64,000 nt of DNA from Neelides folsomi (GCA_034687125.1 JAQGBZ010000274.1:22428-86427); one strand, 5' to 3'; positions 51,626 to 63,560 are shown, counted from the stretch's first letter. Notes: generated from the sequence alone by a model not told the origin. Numbers and translations are program-made.

Positions 51626-54600
51626 TTAAGATTTAGTTCCCGAACTTTCCCTTTTATAACCTGTAGTTGCGGGTGCAGTGTCAGGGCGAGCATCATGAAT
51701 GATTTCTTGGATCCTTGTCAGCTTGGTTGCCAAATCTTCAATCTCGAATCCTTGAGCTTCAATCATGTCTTCTTTGTTCTGAAAAATAAGAATAAAAAAA
51801 TTAAAATTGTGAAAAAAGGAAAAACCTTGATGGTTATTTAACAATAATTTTAATTTTACCTCGATGATTTGTTCATGATTGAAGTCAATTTCGTCCCTAT
51901 CTTGAACAGCCATTGCCAGTTTAAGGCGCATTTCGGCCGATTCGTCAGAATTATTGAAGGAAACACCAAGGGATTTCTCATATAATGTGATGCGATCTCG
52001 GCTATTCTTCAGCTCTTTCCTCAAGTTGTTAATTTCATACACAAGGAGCATATTTTCCTATAAATCAATAATTTTTCCATTGAATATTCCCAATCATTTT
52101 ATTATTAAAAATTATATAATTAATGATTTATTAATATTAAATCAGATTATTCTTCTTTTCTTTTGATAGAAATTACCTGCATAATCTTCATTTGTTCATT
52201 TCGAGTAAATTCAACGTCTTTGTTCATTTGTTTCTTCACGGAGTAGAGACTCAATTCAAGATGATTATTCTGTCGAACTAATTCGCAAATAGTTTCTTGT
52301 TCCATGTTTCCAGCTCTTCCCACATCAACGACATAACCGTACTTCATATTTGTGTGCTATGAATATCATTGAAAATTAATATTTAATTATTAGTAAATTA
52401 ACAATATCAAAGGTCTAAAATAGGTCTAAAATCAAAGATATAAAAAAATTTAATTTAAAAATACTTTAATGATATTCTTCAACTTGTTATGATCCATAAT
52501 GTTTGCCATTGCAAGTGAAAGTTGGGAGAGAATTCGATGAATTCGGACATTTACACGGAACAAATGGAACTTTTGTTTCTGCATTTCTGCATCCATCATT
52601 CTCAACTTATTCTTAAGTTCATTAACTTGAAGATCGAATCCATTCTTTGTATTGATTGTAACTTCCAATTCTCCTTCAATCTAAGATAGCGAAATTTTGG
52701 TTCAAAATTAAATTCCTTCGTGATATTTGAATGGTAAGTTAAGATAATGAATAAAATTAGGTTATAGTTTTTTAATTATTTAAAAACCTCTTGATTTTGC
52801 TGCTTGAGATAAATGATTTCTCTTTCTTTTGGCTCGATCATTTTACGAAGTTCTTTGATCTTGTAATCAAGGACAAATTTAAACTTTTCTAATTCGTTGT
52901 TCGTCTTTTTCAAGTCGTAGATAACACGCTCCTGAAAAATTGTTCAATTAAAAATAAAGAATATTTATTATTAACAAATTATTAAATTAAAACAGTTAGA
53001 TAAGAATTCGGACTCTGTCTCTTATGACGGCATCTCGATCGACAAGATCTTTTTTCAAAGTAGAAATTTCCTTTTCAGTCATTTGAACAACAGTTTTCAT
53101 TTTCAGCCCTTCGTTGGCAAGCCGAGCGACTTCGTTTTTCTGCTCATCTATGTCTTTTTGCATTGTGAGGAATTTCTTTCTCATAATTCCGGATTCTCCT
53201 TTTAATTTCCCATTCAGATCTTTCTCTCTGTTTAACTTTCTTTCATAAGACGCTGTGAGCTCGAGGATTTCTGTATCGGCGTCTTCTTCTATTTGATTAG
53301 CAAGTTCTTCACATTCTTTCATTTGATCTCTTGCGTTGTCAAATGCCTGCAAATGTCAATTATTTTATTTGATATATTAGGAATTAAGTTGAACTGAAAA
53401 TACTGGATGAATGATGGATTAAATAATTTGAATATTAACCTGTTCTAAAGCTTGATTTTTATCTTTAATTTTCCCTTCAAAATATCCAACCAAATCTTCA
53501 ACAGCGTTTCCTCGATCATTTTCAATATCACCAAGTCGGCTGAGGTTGAAATTTTTAAACATTGATTTACCATCTTATTTATTATTTAATTCAATTTATT
53601 TTAAAACAATAAAATAGTTAATAAATTTCTTACTTATCATATTCTTTGATTGTATTTTCTAAAAGCAGTTGAAGCGAATTGTATTTCTCAAACTCTCCAA
53701 TTAACTTTGAATTGTAATGAGCTTCTAATCCTTCAAGCATTTCCTCTTGACCCTTTGACATTTGCTTAAGATATTCTTTGAATGTGTCTTCGTCTCCTTC
53801 TCTTGCTGTGTTAAGTTCGTCGATTTTCTCAGTCAAGTTCTCGACGTCTTTCTTATGCCCTTCTGTTAGCATTTTCAAATTCTCATTGAATCCCATGTCT
53901 TTTCTCTTTAACTGATAATCCATTTCCAATCGAAGTTCGTTCAAGCGTTGTTTCAGCTCGTCCATTTGAAGCTGTCGTTCTTCAAGATCTGCTTTGGTTA
54001 CGAGAACTTCAGTTGAGTAAACAGTTTCTTTTTCTCCTTTTGGAGCTCGCCCTTCAGAGTCAGTGATTTTCCAAAATATAAGAGAACTGTCTTCTCCTGT
54101 TGTTACACAATACATCTCATCAATTGTAACAGAAATCTATAACATAATTACGCGTTAATTGGGCAAGATGTTTAAATTAATAAACGTTAAGAACTTGTAA
54201 AAATAAAGTTGTTATGAATCATACGTCAGTGATTGCTCCCAAATGTAATTGGTAATCAATCCAATCACCAGTATTCAACAATGGCTGTTTCATGGACCGA
54301 ACACAACCATTATTAAGACCAATCAAAAGGATTTTTCCACTGCTGCTCATCGTAATCCGAGAAGGAATTTCAATCAAGTCAACTTCTCTTGTGACCTAAA
54401 ATTAAATACGGATCGATTAGTTTTAAAGTTTTTACGATAATTGTGATTTCTCATTGTCAGTATGGATTTTTACAATTGATTCGGAAATTTGAATCTCTCG
54501 AATTGTTTTCCCTTCTGTCAGTGCGTAGTAACTCTTTGAATCTGGAGTGAGGGCGATCGAGATAACTTTACAATTTCTATCAACGAAATCGGCAGACCGT

Positions 54601-56988
54601 TTTCCTGAACCAACATCCCATTCGTAAATTGCTCCATCAAGCCCACAAGAAATAAGATGACCATCGTCGGGAGAAAAAATTAATTTCTTAACCTGAACAG
54701 AATTAAAATTAAAATTGCTTATCAAATAAGTTGTATTAATTCTAACTTTAATATAAGTTTAAACATAAAATCTTGGATTTGTATTAAAAATCAATAGATG
54801 ATTACTTTTCCACTATGTCCTTTATAATTATGTATTAAGTCCAACGTGTTGGCATTGTAAAGTTGAACTAAATTTCCGTTTACGAGAGCAAATAATTGAC
54901 CCCCATGAGAATAAGTGATTTCTTTGCATCCTTGAATTGGAAACTCTCTGCTCTCCCGAATATCATCAAGAATAATTGTATAAAGACGAACTTTGTCATT
55001 GCATCCAGCAATTAGAAAGAGACCTAATAATACCAGTGTATTATTTAAAATGTTGATTAAATTAATGTTATAATCGAAAACAATCGAAAAGAGTAATTAT
55101 AAAAATAATAATTAATTAATTGCCAGTAGGATGAAGTGAAATAGAGTTGATGTCTTCTGTAAATTCTTTAGCTACTTCAAGACTCATTGTTGTATAATTC
55201 CAAATTCTAATGAATTTGTCAATTCCAGCCGTAGCGACAAGACTTTTTCTTATGCAAATATCCATTGAGACAATTGATCCAAAATGGAAAGATCCGGAAG
55301 AAAAGTCAAAAACAAGTTCTTTCTCCGTCTAAGAAAAATAATCACTAAATTAGTAAACATAGAGTTAAGTTGCTTCAATACAAGTTCCTTCCTAATTACA
55401 ATAAAATATAACATAGTATACAACCTTTAGTCCTATTGAAGAAAGTGCAAAAACAACAACTTGGCCATTGTAAGTTGTGGCAATCAGCGTTTCTTCGTTT
55501 GGAGAAAGCTTCAAACATTTTACAATTCGATCTTCTGCTTCGGTCGTAGCTGCAGGAATTGACAAAACTTGTAATTGCCTATAATGATCTTCAGCAACTT
55601 CATATGCCAAATTCTCTTCGAAGATGATGACATTTCCTGTGCCATAAGCTGCAATGAATCCTTTCGAGTATCCGGTCACTGCTGTGACTTCATTTCCAAA
55701 ATAAGGAGAAACTTCTCTCAATCGAGTCATCAAAGGAACGATCTTTCCACTTGACGTTGCCAATGGCTCTCCCATAGATTCAGGTCCATCAAGTTCTTGG
55801 GATTTGAGACGCCTTGAATTAATTAAAATTTGGTTTAATCTTGTATTTAAATTGTTTTAAATAACGTTATTGTATTTTTTGATATTTAATGTCTCACTCT
55901 AATAAAAGCCCGTTGATTTCATTTTTCACATTTTTAATCAATATTTCATGACGGAATTCTCCCCTTTCAAAAAACAGTAATTTGCCGTCAGAAGTTCCAG
56001 CAATGACTCGGTCACCTTTCCCAATAAACGCTTGACAATAAATGTGGTAAACTTCTCCCTTTTGAAAACCAAATTGCTTCAAATTTCCTTCATTGAAGCG
56101 GAGGAATCGAAAGGAATTTTTTCCTGTAGCTAAAATTGCATTGTTTTCAAGCGGGCTTGTCGAGATCTATTAAAGTTGGAAAATTGTGAATTCAAAATTT
56201 AGACAATTTACATTAAATGTTAAAAGAAATGGATATTCAGTTAAAATATTTCTAATAATTTCATGAATTAATTCAACAAACCTCATAAACAGGTCCCGCT
56301 GAACCTGTAGTTTTTGCAAAACACATCATCCTCCCTTTTTCCCATTTCCAAACAAGGACGTTGTATTCAGGTCCATTGGTCAATGAAACAAGATGAAGAC
56401 CATCGGACGTGAAAGCAAGAGAAATAAACTCTCTAGCACCACATTCAGCATTACTTAACACCTTTTTCCTTCGATTCGCTTTAATGTCAAAGATAGAAAT
56501 TGTGGGTTTTTCTCCTGGTTGAGCCACAGCGGCATGAACACTATAATTCAGGAAATAAGTATTAAATATTTCCGATAACTTCCATTAATAATAATTATAT
56601 TATAATAACTTACCGATTGTGAGATACACAGAAAGACGTAACTCCTATTAAACAAGTTTAAAATATTATTTATGTAACATAACTCTAAAGATTATAAAAT
56701 CAATTAATTTTATAAAAACTTTACCATTTCCCTTTTCAACTCCATGAAGAAACTGTTGGATTTTCTGCTCAACACTGTAAAGGACGATTGTATTTCCTAC
56801 AATGAAGTTTCAAAATCAATTCAAAATGATTTAAATTAGCGAGGTTTAAATATAATGTATAGGTAAATTGATTTAGAGTACGAACCTGCTGGATAGAGGA
56901 TTGTATGATTATCTACAAAGTAAAAGTTACTTCCACTGGTTTGAGTATTAAACCCAAATATGAATTTTGGATGCAAATTAGCATGCAT
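51626..56988 (-). CDS. CFAP57: Cilia- and flagella-associated protein 57 (WDR65), complete
   Basis: Eighteen exons (56988-56886, 56796-56725, 56644-56614, 56540-56282, 56166-55898, 55812-55425, 55328-55124, 55023-54806, 54692-54474, 54395-54225, 54136-53634, 53539-53440, 53346-53014, 52931-52788, 52680-52465, 52356-52177, 52057-51860, 51778-51626) give 1253 residues against 1250 in human. CFAP57 is an axonemal protein of the inner dynein arm / regulatory complex, needed for ciliary beating. The N-terminal half is WD40 repeats (for example [40 protein letters not shown]). The C-terminal half is a long coiled coil with [11 protein letters not shown] and [19 protein letters not shown], which match the human protein closely. 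Intron 7 has a GC donor (ACTG|gcaatt) and intron 13 a gtccga donor; both are required by the protein alignment. The start is the ATG at 56988, giving the [15 protein letters not shown] block. Confidence 0.96.
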
Positions 56989-57100
56989 CTTTGTCAAAAA
57001 TCTCGAGGATCGAGATTAAAACCCTTGTGTGAGTTATGAAACAAACTTTAAAAAATGTGAAATAGTAAAGTGATCCAACATTTTTATGGTTATCCAGTAT

Positions 57101-57106
57101 TTTATT
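57101..57106 (-). terminator. Probable polyadenylation signal of NDUFV3
   Basis: Minus-strand AATAAA about 125 nt past the NDUFV3 stop and about 110 nt before the CFAP57 start. It lies in the 242-bp gap between the two tandem genes. Confidence 0.4.
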
Positions 57107-57230
57107 CAGCTGTTTCTAAGATGAAATATTCTCATAAATGTTAGATCGATATTTGTCATTGACTATATAATTTAAAAAGAATAAGAGGAAGTTGTTCAAA
57201 ATGACTGACAAGAAAATGCACTTCGCTATT

Positions 57231-57786
57231 TTAGTTTCCAATCGCTGAAGGTTGAGGCAAACGCTTCTTGGCCATTACAACTTCCATTTCAGCATAACTC
57301 ATGTTATGGTATAAGAAATATTCAGGGTTCTTGTAATCCCCATCCTTCGACGCACCAGGTCCAACATCTAATCAGATATTTTTTCTTTAGATTCATATAA
57401 TTTGATATTATATTAGTATGTAAATCGGAATTATTAATTTTATAAACCTTTCTGGTTTGAAGATTTAAATACAGCAGAAGGTGGATCGGCATTTTGGACT
57501 GCAGGTATTGTTGGGGTTGAAGCTGATGGTGAATTGCTCTTCTTTGATGAAAACTCCAATGAGCTTGTCGCAATGCTGTTTTTCCATTGTTGTTGTTGAA
57601 CTTTGCTCTTATTTAATGCATTTCTCTGTAATTTAATATTTTTTGTATTTAAAAAATAAAACAATAATATGATTTACAAAATATCATACGATCATTTTGG
57701 GTCTAAATTATAAATGGATTTTAATAAATACATAATTAATTATAAATTAAACTTACAAGTGATCGGACAGCTAAAAGGGCGGCCAT
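57231..57786 (-). CDS. NDUFV3: NDUFV3-like small subunit of mitochondrial complex I (N-module)
   Basis: Three exons (57786-57757, 57625-57448, 57367-57231) encode 114 residues. The first 20 or so residues, MAALLAVRSLRNALNKSKVQ, are basic and hydrophobic without acids, as expected for a mitochondrial import signal. A low-complexity Ser/Pro/Ala linker follows. The C-terminal block YKNPEYFLYHNMSYAEMEVV, then MAKKRLPQPS, matches the conserved end of NDUFV3, the accessory flavoprotein-fraction subunit that sits by NDUFV1/NDUFV2 at the NADH-oxidising tip of complex I. The short form, without the long insert seen in one vertebrate isoform, fits invertebrates. It is tandem with CFAP57 with 242 bp between them. 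Identification rests on the C-terminal block only. Confidence 0.8.
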
Positions 57787-57838
57787 ATTAATAAAATCAA
57801 AAGTTTTATGTTTTAATGAGGATTAAGTATTAATAAAG

Positions 57839-57989
57839 TTAATGATTGTTAAACTTGAACTGAGGAACGAAAGTGAAGAGAAGAATTCTGGATTTGGAGG
57901 AAATTGATTTTGAATTTCGCAGTTTCGGTTCCTCTTTATTGGCGTATGGTGCATGATCATGGATCCCAAGCTCCACTGCTCCACTCTTT
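57839..57989 (-). other. Open exon-like segment upstream of NDUFV3, unassigned
   Basis: After a tttcag acceptor the minus strand reads about 50 codons, with GAVELGIHDHAPYANKEEPK near the start, ending at TAA 57839-57841. No second exon or family could be assigned. It may be part of the NDUFV3 leader, or the last exon of a separate gene. Low confidence. Confidence 0.2.
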
Positions 57990-58186
57990 GTTCCTGAAAC
58001 GTTTATGTAATTTTTCATGTTAAAAGAAGATTTATAAATTATTATGCGAATTGGTGAAAATGTCATTGATTTTGATTAAACGATGTATTTAAATGTGATT
58101 GTGATTATCCTAAATATTTGTAATGCATAGATTTCAAGTTCATTGTACAATATACAATTAAGTAAATTTACCCCAAAATACTTTTA

Positions 58187-58432
58187 GTTTGTACTTCATC
58201 TTCTATACACTACCATAATACAAGAAGGAAATCATATATACACGCATCTTATACATCAAATAACAAATACGGACAAAAAACTTTAAAATATCTTGGTCCT
58301 AACCTATGGAATGAAATGAACGAAAAATTTAGTTTTAACAATGTTTATCTTGATAAATGTAAATTTGAGGACAATATTTTTGAATATCTACTTTCAAATC
58401 AGCAATATTATAAAAACTATTTTAGTTTTTAG
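58187..58432 (+). mobile_element. LINE (non-LTR retrotransposon) remnant, C-terminal end of the reverse-transcriptase ORF
   Basis: An open frame ending at TAG 58430-58432 reads HYHNTRRKSYIHASYTSNNK and then KYGQKTLKYLGPNLWNEM. This is the characteristic tail of CR1/jockey-type LINE polyproteins (H-x-x-NTR ... G-x-K-x-x-Y-x-G-x-x-LWN), followed by the weaker FK-type helix. Nothing of the reverse-transcriptase palm or endonuclease is seen to the left, so the copy is strongly 5' truncated, as usual for LINEs. No target duplication could be fixed. Confidence 0.68.
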
Positions 58433-58934
58433 GCTACTACCATATATCTTATGGATGTTTTGTACCCCATTATACTTTGTATCATAGCATAATTAATGTA
58501 ATCTTATTAAACTATAATCTATTGTAAAATAAATATTCATATTAATTATGTAATTATACGTCAAATAATGAAATAAAGAAGAAGTGAAATTGTTTATTGT
58601 CATACACTATCTTTAGATTTGAATATTGTTTTTGCCCAATATTTAGATTTTGTACAATAATATTTCAATTTAATCAAATCAAATCAGTGTTAAAATTATT
58701 ATACTAAATTTATGCAATATATCATATAAATATCTTTTAACTGCAAGATAATAAGATGATATTATAACGGCAATCACTATTCTATCAAGTATAATATAGG
58801 TATGTTAAAACCATTAACTATAATTAAACTAATCAAAAATGTACAATGTAACGTATGTTTAATTATAATAATTACTTATATTGAACACAAGATATTTATA
58901 AATAAAAAATTAAGATTAAATCATATAATTAAAC

Positions 58935-58973
58935 CATATGGTCGCCTTATACCAAGAACTCCTTATCCAAATT
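58935..58973 (-). repeat. Inverted copy of a 39-bp repeat, partner at 59804-59842
   Basis: Read on the minus strand it differs from 59804-59842 at only three of 39 positions. The two copies are about 830 bp apart in opposite orientation and bracket the 148-bp MITE. In the same frame both read G-V-L-G-I-R-x-P-Y, which hints at a decayed coding family rather than a terminal repeat. Confidence 0.6.
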
Positions 58974-59026
58974 TGACTAAATCTTAATAAACGGTAACCT
59001 TGGGTAAATTTCAAAAATATAGATTA

Positions 59027-59174
59027 CTATAGTTCAATCACGGTGAATTTGCGCTTGAGTTATACATTGGCCCATCATGTGCATTAATGAAAATTCTCGT
59101 TTAGTTGGTAACAAAATTTAAATAATGCAGATGCAGGGGCTATCCTGCGCAAATTCACCGTGAATGAACTATAG
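59027..59174. mobile_element. 148-bp MITE with 28-bp terminal inverted repeats
   Basis: The ends 59027-59054 (ctatagttcaatcacggtga...) and 59147-59174 are reverse complements with a single mismatch in 28 bp. The 92-bp middle has no coding potential. Size, near-perfect ends and TA-rich borders fit a miniature inverted-repeat transposable element, probably Tc1/mariner-derived, though the exact target duplication is ambiguous because the ends themselves begin with CTATAG. Confidence 0.75.
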
Positions 59175-59753
59175 CAATAAAAGGCGTTAATGATGCAAAA
59201 TATAAAGTTATTTGATATACAAGTTTATATACAAATTTAAACTTGCTGTTAAATTATTAAGTACTCTGGTTCTATAACCGAAATTTCAATTTTTTTTAAT
59301 AAATTTTGAATAGTAGTATGTATTAATATAGCAACTTTTAGCATAGTAACTTTTATTGTAGTAAGTTTGATTATAGTAAATTTGATGGTGAATTATTCAA
59401 ATACAACCCATCCTTGCATGGATGAAAATTATTAAGAAATACAAAGTTTATTCTTACTAACTTAAGAAACCTAAAATATTTAAACCCTTAACGATAGTTG
59501 AATGAGGAATGGGATAATTTCTTTTATTACAATTTTTTGCTATTTGTATTACATACAATTTCTAATAACCACCGCAGAATCATTTGGATATCGTATAATG
59601 GGATTATTTTTTAATATCATTTTTTATGTCATAATTTTTTTAAATACTAAATATAACAACTATTAAAATGCAATTAAAGAAAGTGAATAGTGGAAAAGAA
59701 TGAAAAGATTAATTGAGTTTACAAGCGTTTAAATGGCGACTACTCAAAAATTA

Positions 59754-59767
59754 TTATATATATATAT
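59754..59767. repeat. TA microsatellite
   Basis: Short (TA)n run within the transposon-rich stretch. Confidence 0.8.
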
Positions 59768-59837
59768 GAAAAAATTTATTTGTTGTTATTTTTTAAATTG
59801 AACAATTTGGATAAGGAGTACTTGGGATAAGGCCACC

Positions 59838-60207
59838 ATATGATTGGTTTATGGCAACAACCTGCTATCGAATTCGAAGAAATTTAAAATAACAAATAAT
59901 TAATTTTGGAATTTAATATATTTAAAAAGTTCCACTCAGAAACAATGCTTGGAAAGAATAAAGGTTTATAATCTTAATCGTTCTTTTCTCTCTCATTTAC
60001 ACAAATACAACTTTGTTCACTTCTCATCGTTTTCTTCTTGTGTTAAGATATTTTTTATCAATTTTAACTACAATTAAATAATAGTGGACACAAATTTAAT
60101 TAACATGGAATGGCTAGTAATCTAAATTCTATAAAATTAGGCAAGGTAACGTATTAGTGAGATTAATTGAATTCCGATAGCAGGTTGTTGCCATAAACCA
60201 ATCATAT
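59838..60207. repeat. 370-bp segment bounded by 38-bp inverted repeats
   Basis: 59838-59875 (atatgattggtttatggcaa...) and 60169-60207 are reverse complements over 38 bp with one single-base gap. The left copy overlaps the end of the 39-bp repeat at 59804-59842. The layout looks like a fold-back element or two opposed insertions of one family. Confidence 0.62.
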
Positions 60208-60447
60208 AATGAAATTAATAACCTATTGATATTTACATTTGCATATAAGTCAAAGTGCTTATTTTGGCTTTTTACAAACAATTTAAATAATTCAATATTT
60301 GACATAAGTAAATTAAATCCTGTATCAAATCCCCTTATATGGAAAATAAATAAAATATGTAAAACAATATAATGAACACGTACAAAAATTAATGTTAAAG
60401 TAAGATAAAATATTATCAACAAGAAAATCAATAAAATATGAACAATT
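60208..60447. other. AT-rich sequence at the 3' side of the discoidin gene
   Basis: Should hold the 3' UTR of the minus-strand gene ending at 60448. Short open frames here are AT-composition artefacts. Confidence 0.4.
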
Positions 60448-63400
60448 TTACGAAACAGAATAAACGAAGACTTCGCAAAAAACACTGTTGAAAATGCGAT
60501 CCCATCGATTTGAAACCGGAGTAGCCACAATGTATACATACCGCCCCTTTACTCCTCCACAGTCAAAATTAAGCCGAGGTCGAAACAATGCATTGTTTTC
60601 TCTTGTGATCTAGAATATTTTAGATTTAGCAATCATTTTTTATAATTTAAAGTTTTAATTTAAATCAATTCCAAACTCACTGATCCACAAGAAGGTTCTC
60701 CTTCCAAAAGGGACGCTTCCAGTCTTGCAGAAACACTCACATAAACAGTAAATTTCTCTAGATTGAATACGTAATCTCTGTAGCTTGTCGTCTTATCTAA
60801 AGATTTCAATATCAAATTAAAGATTAAACCAATTCATTGTTTAATCGAATGTTAAATGGATAAGTTGACATAAAATTAACCTTGGCCTTCTCCTTGCCAA
60901 GTGAGTAGAATTAAGCCTGAGATTTGAGTTTTTCGTCCTAGATCAACCATCCAAACTGGAGAATCCGCATAATAATTGTCAAGGATCGCACATCTCGGAA
61001 GCAGCAAGTCGGTCGACCCATCGACTGCCAATGAAGCGTGACCATATTTCCAATCTTTCCAAAAATGCCTCTTGTCGTTACTCCACACTTCTTTACGCCA
61101 CGCCAGATTTTCAGCTTAATTCAAATTATAAATTAATATCTCAATATTTTATAGTATGAAATTCTAAGTGTTGAGCATTTAAAAATGTTAAAAATTATAT
61201 AGAGTACGTGCTACGTGCCCGCGTGCTAATAAATGACTAATGAGTAAGAATAAGATGATCAAATACTGCATGGGCCGAGAGGATTTAATCGAAAATAGTT
61301 AGGCGGGCATTCTTTGGTTGGACATCCGAGAAGAGCGGCTCGAAGCGCAATGTGATTATGCCAACTTTTGGGATGAATTCGTACAAATGTGGCTGTAAAT
61401 GGCGAATTTAAATAATGCCTCCGCTCTGTGTTTTTGTCCATGTTGCCTCCAAATGTCTAAAGGAAGAGAACGGAGAAAGCGGTCATTGAGTGAAAGAGGG
61501 AACAGATGGAGAAATTTGACCTTAGGAGACAAATGGTTGACCTCCTTGTAGTAGAACCATAAGTACGAATCGTTCGAGTAAGAAATGCTGTACGAAGTCA
61601 CCCATTGCCGCTTCCCTCCATCTCCTCGACCTTTGCTCACCACTCCCGACACAAGAGTTGGACCTGACAAGTCAAGCTGAAGCCATTGATTACCTAAAAA
61701 ATAAAACCGCTCAGTCAGTCAATCAGGGTTATTTATTGACCTTTTTCCCATTATGTGATACACATAATTAATAGCGTTACTGTATTTGGAATTTTGAATA
61801 GAATTAAATATTGACCGTTATTTAATCTTGAACACCAGGCTTTGCTCGAATGAATGTGACCATCAGACGGGTGACAAGGATTCTTTTTTGACCAGAAACC
61901 AAGACTTGAAGCTATAAGTCCAGAACCAACTCCTGGTCCAGACACCACAGACGCACATTCTGAAATCAAACTGACATTAAGATATAATGTCCGTATAATG
62001 AATTTAAGGAAGTCACTACTACCTTTATAAAAAGTTAAGAATTATTAAATTAAAATAAAATTGCAATATTAAATTCGAATTTTAACTTTTTAGTCATTCG
62101 AAGATAGTTTTAATATTTATTCAGGTGAAAGAAGATTTAAGAGAGTTAAGTGAGATTTTGAGCCGAAGGAATTAAAAGAAGACGTTTAAACGATTTTAAG
62201 AAAAACGTGCTTGTCTTGAAATTTCCCGTGAGAACTCACACGAAGCTGAATCGAAAAGAATACAAAATTAAAGAGCAGAAGCATAAAAAGATATTTAAGT
62301 GGAAGAAAGTCACAAATGGGAAATCCTGGAGAAATGCACGGCTGAAACAACAATCCAATTCAAATCCTACCTTGACAGCCAAGTACTTCAAGTCTCAAGC
62401 TCGGGAATTTGTTCCATGATAAAACATGGATCCGAATGAACCTCGTTTCAACTGGACTTTCAAGCCAAATGGTTCGAATGCTGTTCCCATCCACGTTCCC
62501 TTCAAACATCTGCAGAAAAGTCATAAACATAATCTTTTCAACTCATAATTCATGGGCAAATCCAGCCCTTTCCCAATACCCGGCTTAAGTCAACACATGC
62601 TGGTAGCAGTTCAATGAAGTATGGCTTGAGGTAAGTAAGTTAAGTAAGCTTTAAAAAAATCTATTTTTCCAATATTTACTCTTTTCTTGCCGTAGACATC
62701 ATAAAGGAAAGTCCACTTGAAAGCGTCTTCGCTATGGGAAAGGGCGAAGGCCGTGACCCACTCTGTTTCTCTCCCTTGGATCAAAATCCCGGTCACGGCG
62801 GCTGAAACTCCGAGGTCGACCAAAAGCCATTGGTTTCCTTCTCCTTCGGCACACCAACCCCGCCCAATGCTACCGCCAACCCGCCCCCATTTAACTTCAC
62901 ATCCTTCTGCCGAGCGGAGTGATGAGGCTGACAACTGCCAATCTTCGATTTCACCAGTCATGAGTCCCAGAGGACGGGAGCATCCTTAGTTAAAAATTCT
63001 TAATTATACCATTGAAAAAAAGAAAAAGAAAATCCCAAAATAACGATAATAAAACGATAAACAAGACAGTGGATCTATTTAAATTTGTGTTTTTAAAGAA
63101 CAAGTGACTTTTTTATATTAAAACTTTTCAACTTTTTATTAAAATCAATGAAACAAAACTTTTCAAAGCTTTATGATATATATTTTATGCTCTCTTCTAA
63201 TCTGTACTATATGCATTATAGGGATTATATAATTAAGTAACTTTTACTCATGTTATGTTATGTTGGAATGTAAAATGAAGTTTGGATTATAGAGTTAAAA
63301 ATGAGTAGATTTGGGTTTGCATTACATTTTGCAAAGAAAGGAAAGAGTAATTGAATGTAGGAGTGTTTAAGCAGTTTAAGTTAACTGAAGCCCGTTCTGT

Positions 63401-63560
63401 TTTTAATACCCGAGTTCATGATGGGGAGAAAGTTAGAATTAATGGGGGAGAAATGTAAGGGCTCACCTGGTTCGTACATAGAACCCAGTTTGAGAATAGG
63501 GAGGAGGAGGAAGGCAACGAGATGGAACTTGGTTGAGAGACTCCTGTAATTACGCTCCAT
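60448..63560 (-). CDS. Secreted protein with two F5/8-type C (discoidin) domains and a fucolectin-like domain
   Basis: Nine exons (63560-63467, 62984-62680, 62509-62371, 61959-61816, 61693-61542, 61456-61267, 61114-60881, 60796-60681, 60609-60448) encode 511 residues. Residues 1-26 are a signal peptide (FHLVAFLLLPILKLGS). Domain 1 (about 30-179) starts GCSRPLGLMTGEIEDWQLSA, has QWLLVDLGVSAAVTGILIQG and ends RFIRIHVLSW...LEVLGC. Domain 2 (about 180-325) repeats this with NQWLQLDLSG, FGGNMDKN and FVRIHPKSWHNHIALRAALL. Domain 3 (about 342-511) looks like an F-type lectin/fucolectin fold: NLAWRKEVW, HASLAVDGS, VWMVDLGRKTQISGLILL, then FDCGGVKGRYVYIV. No membrane span follows, so it should be secreted. 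Discoidin domains bind sugars, collagen or phospholipid; the ligand here is unknown. The donor of exon 5 could also be at 61521 (seven codons more). Confidence 0.87.

Noticed and set aside
60129-60539. 136-codon minus-strand hydrophobic open frame
   Set aside because: Overlaps the true last exon of the discoidin gene in another frame and runs into the inverted repeat at 60169-60207.
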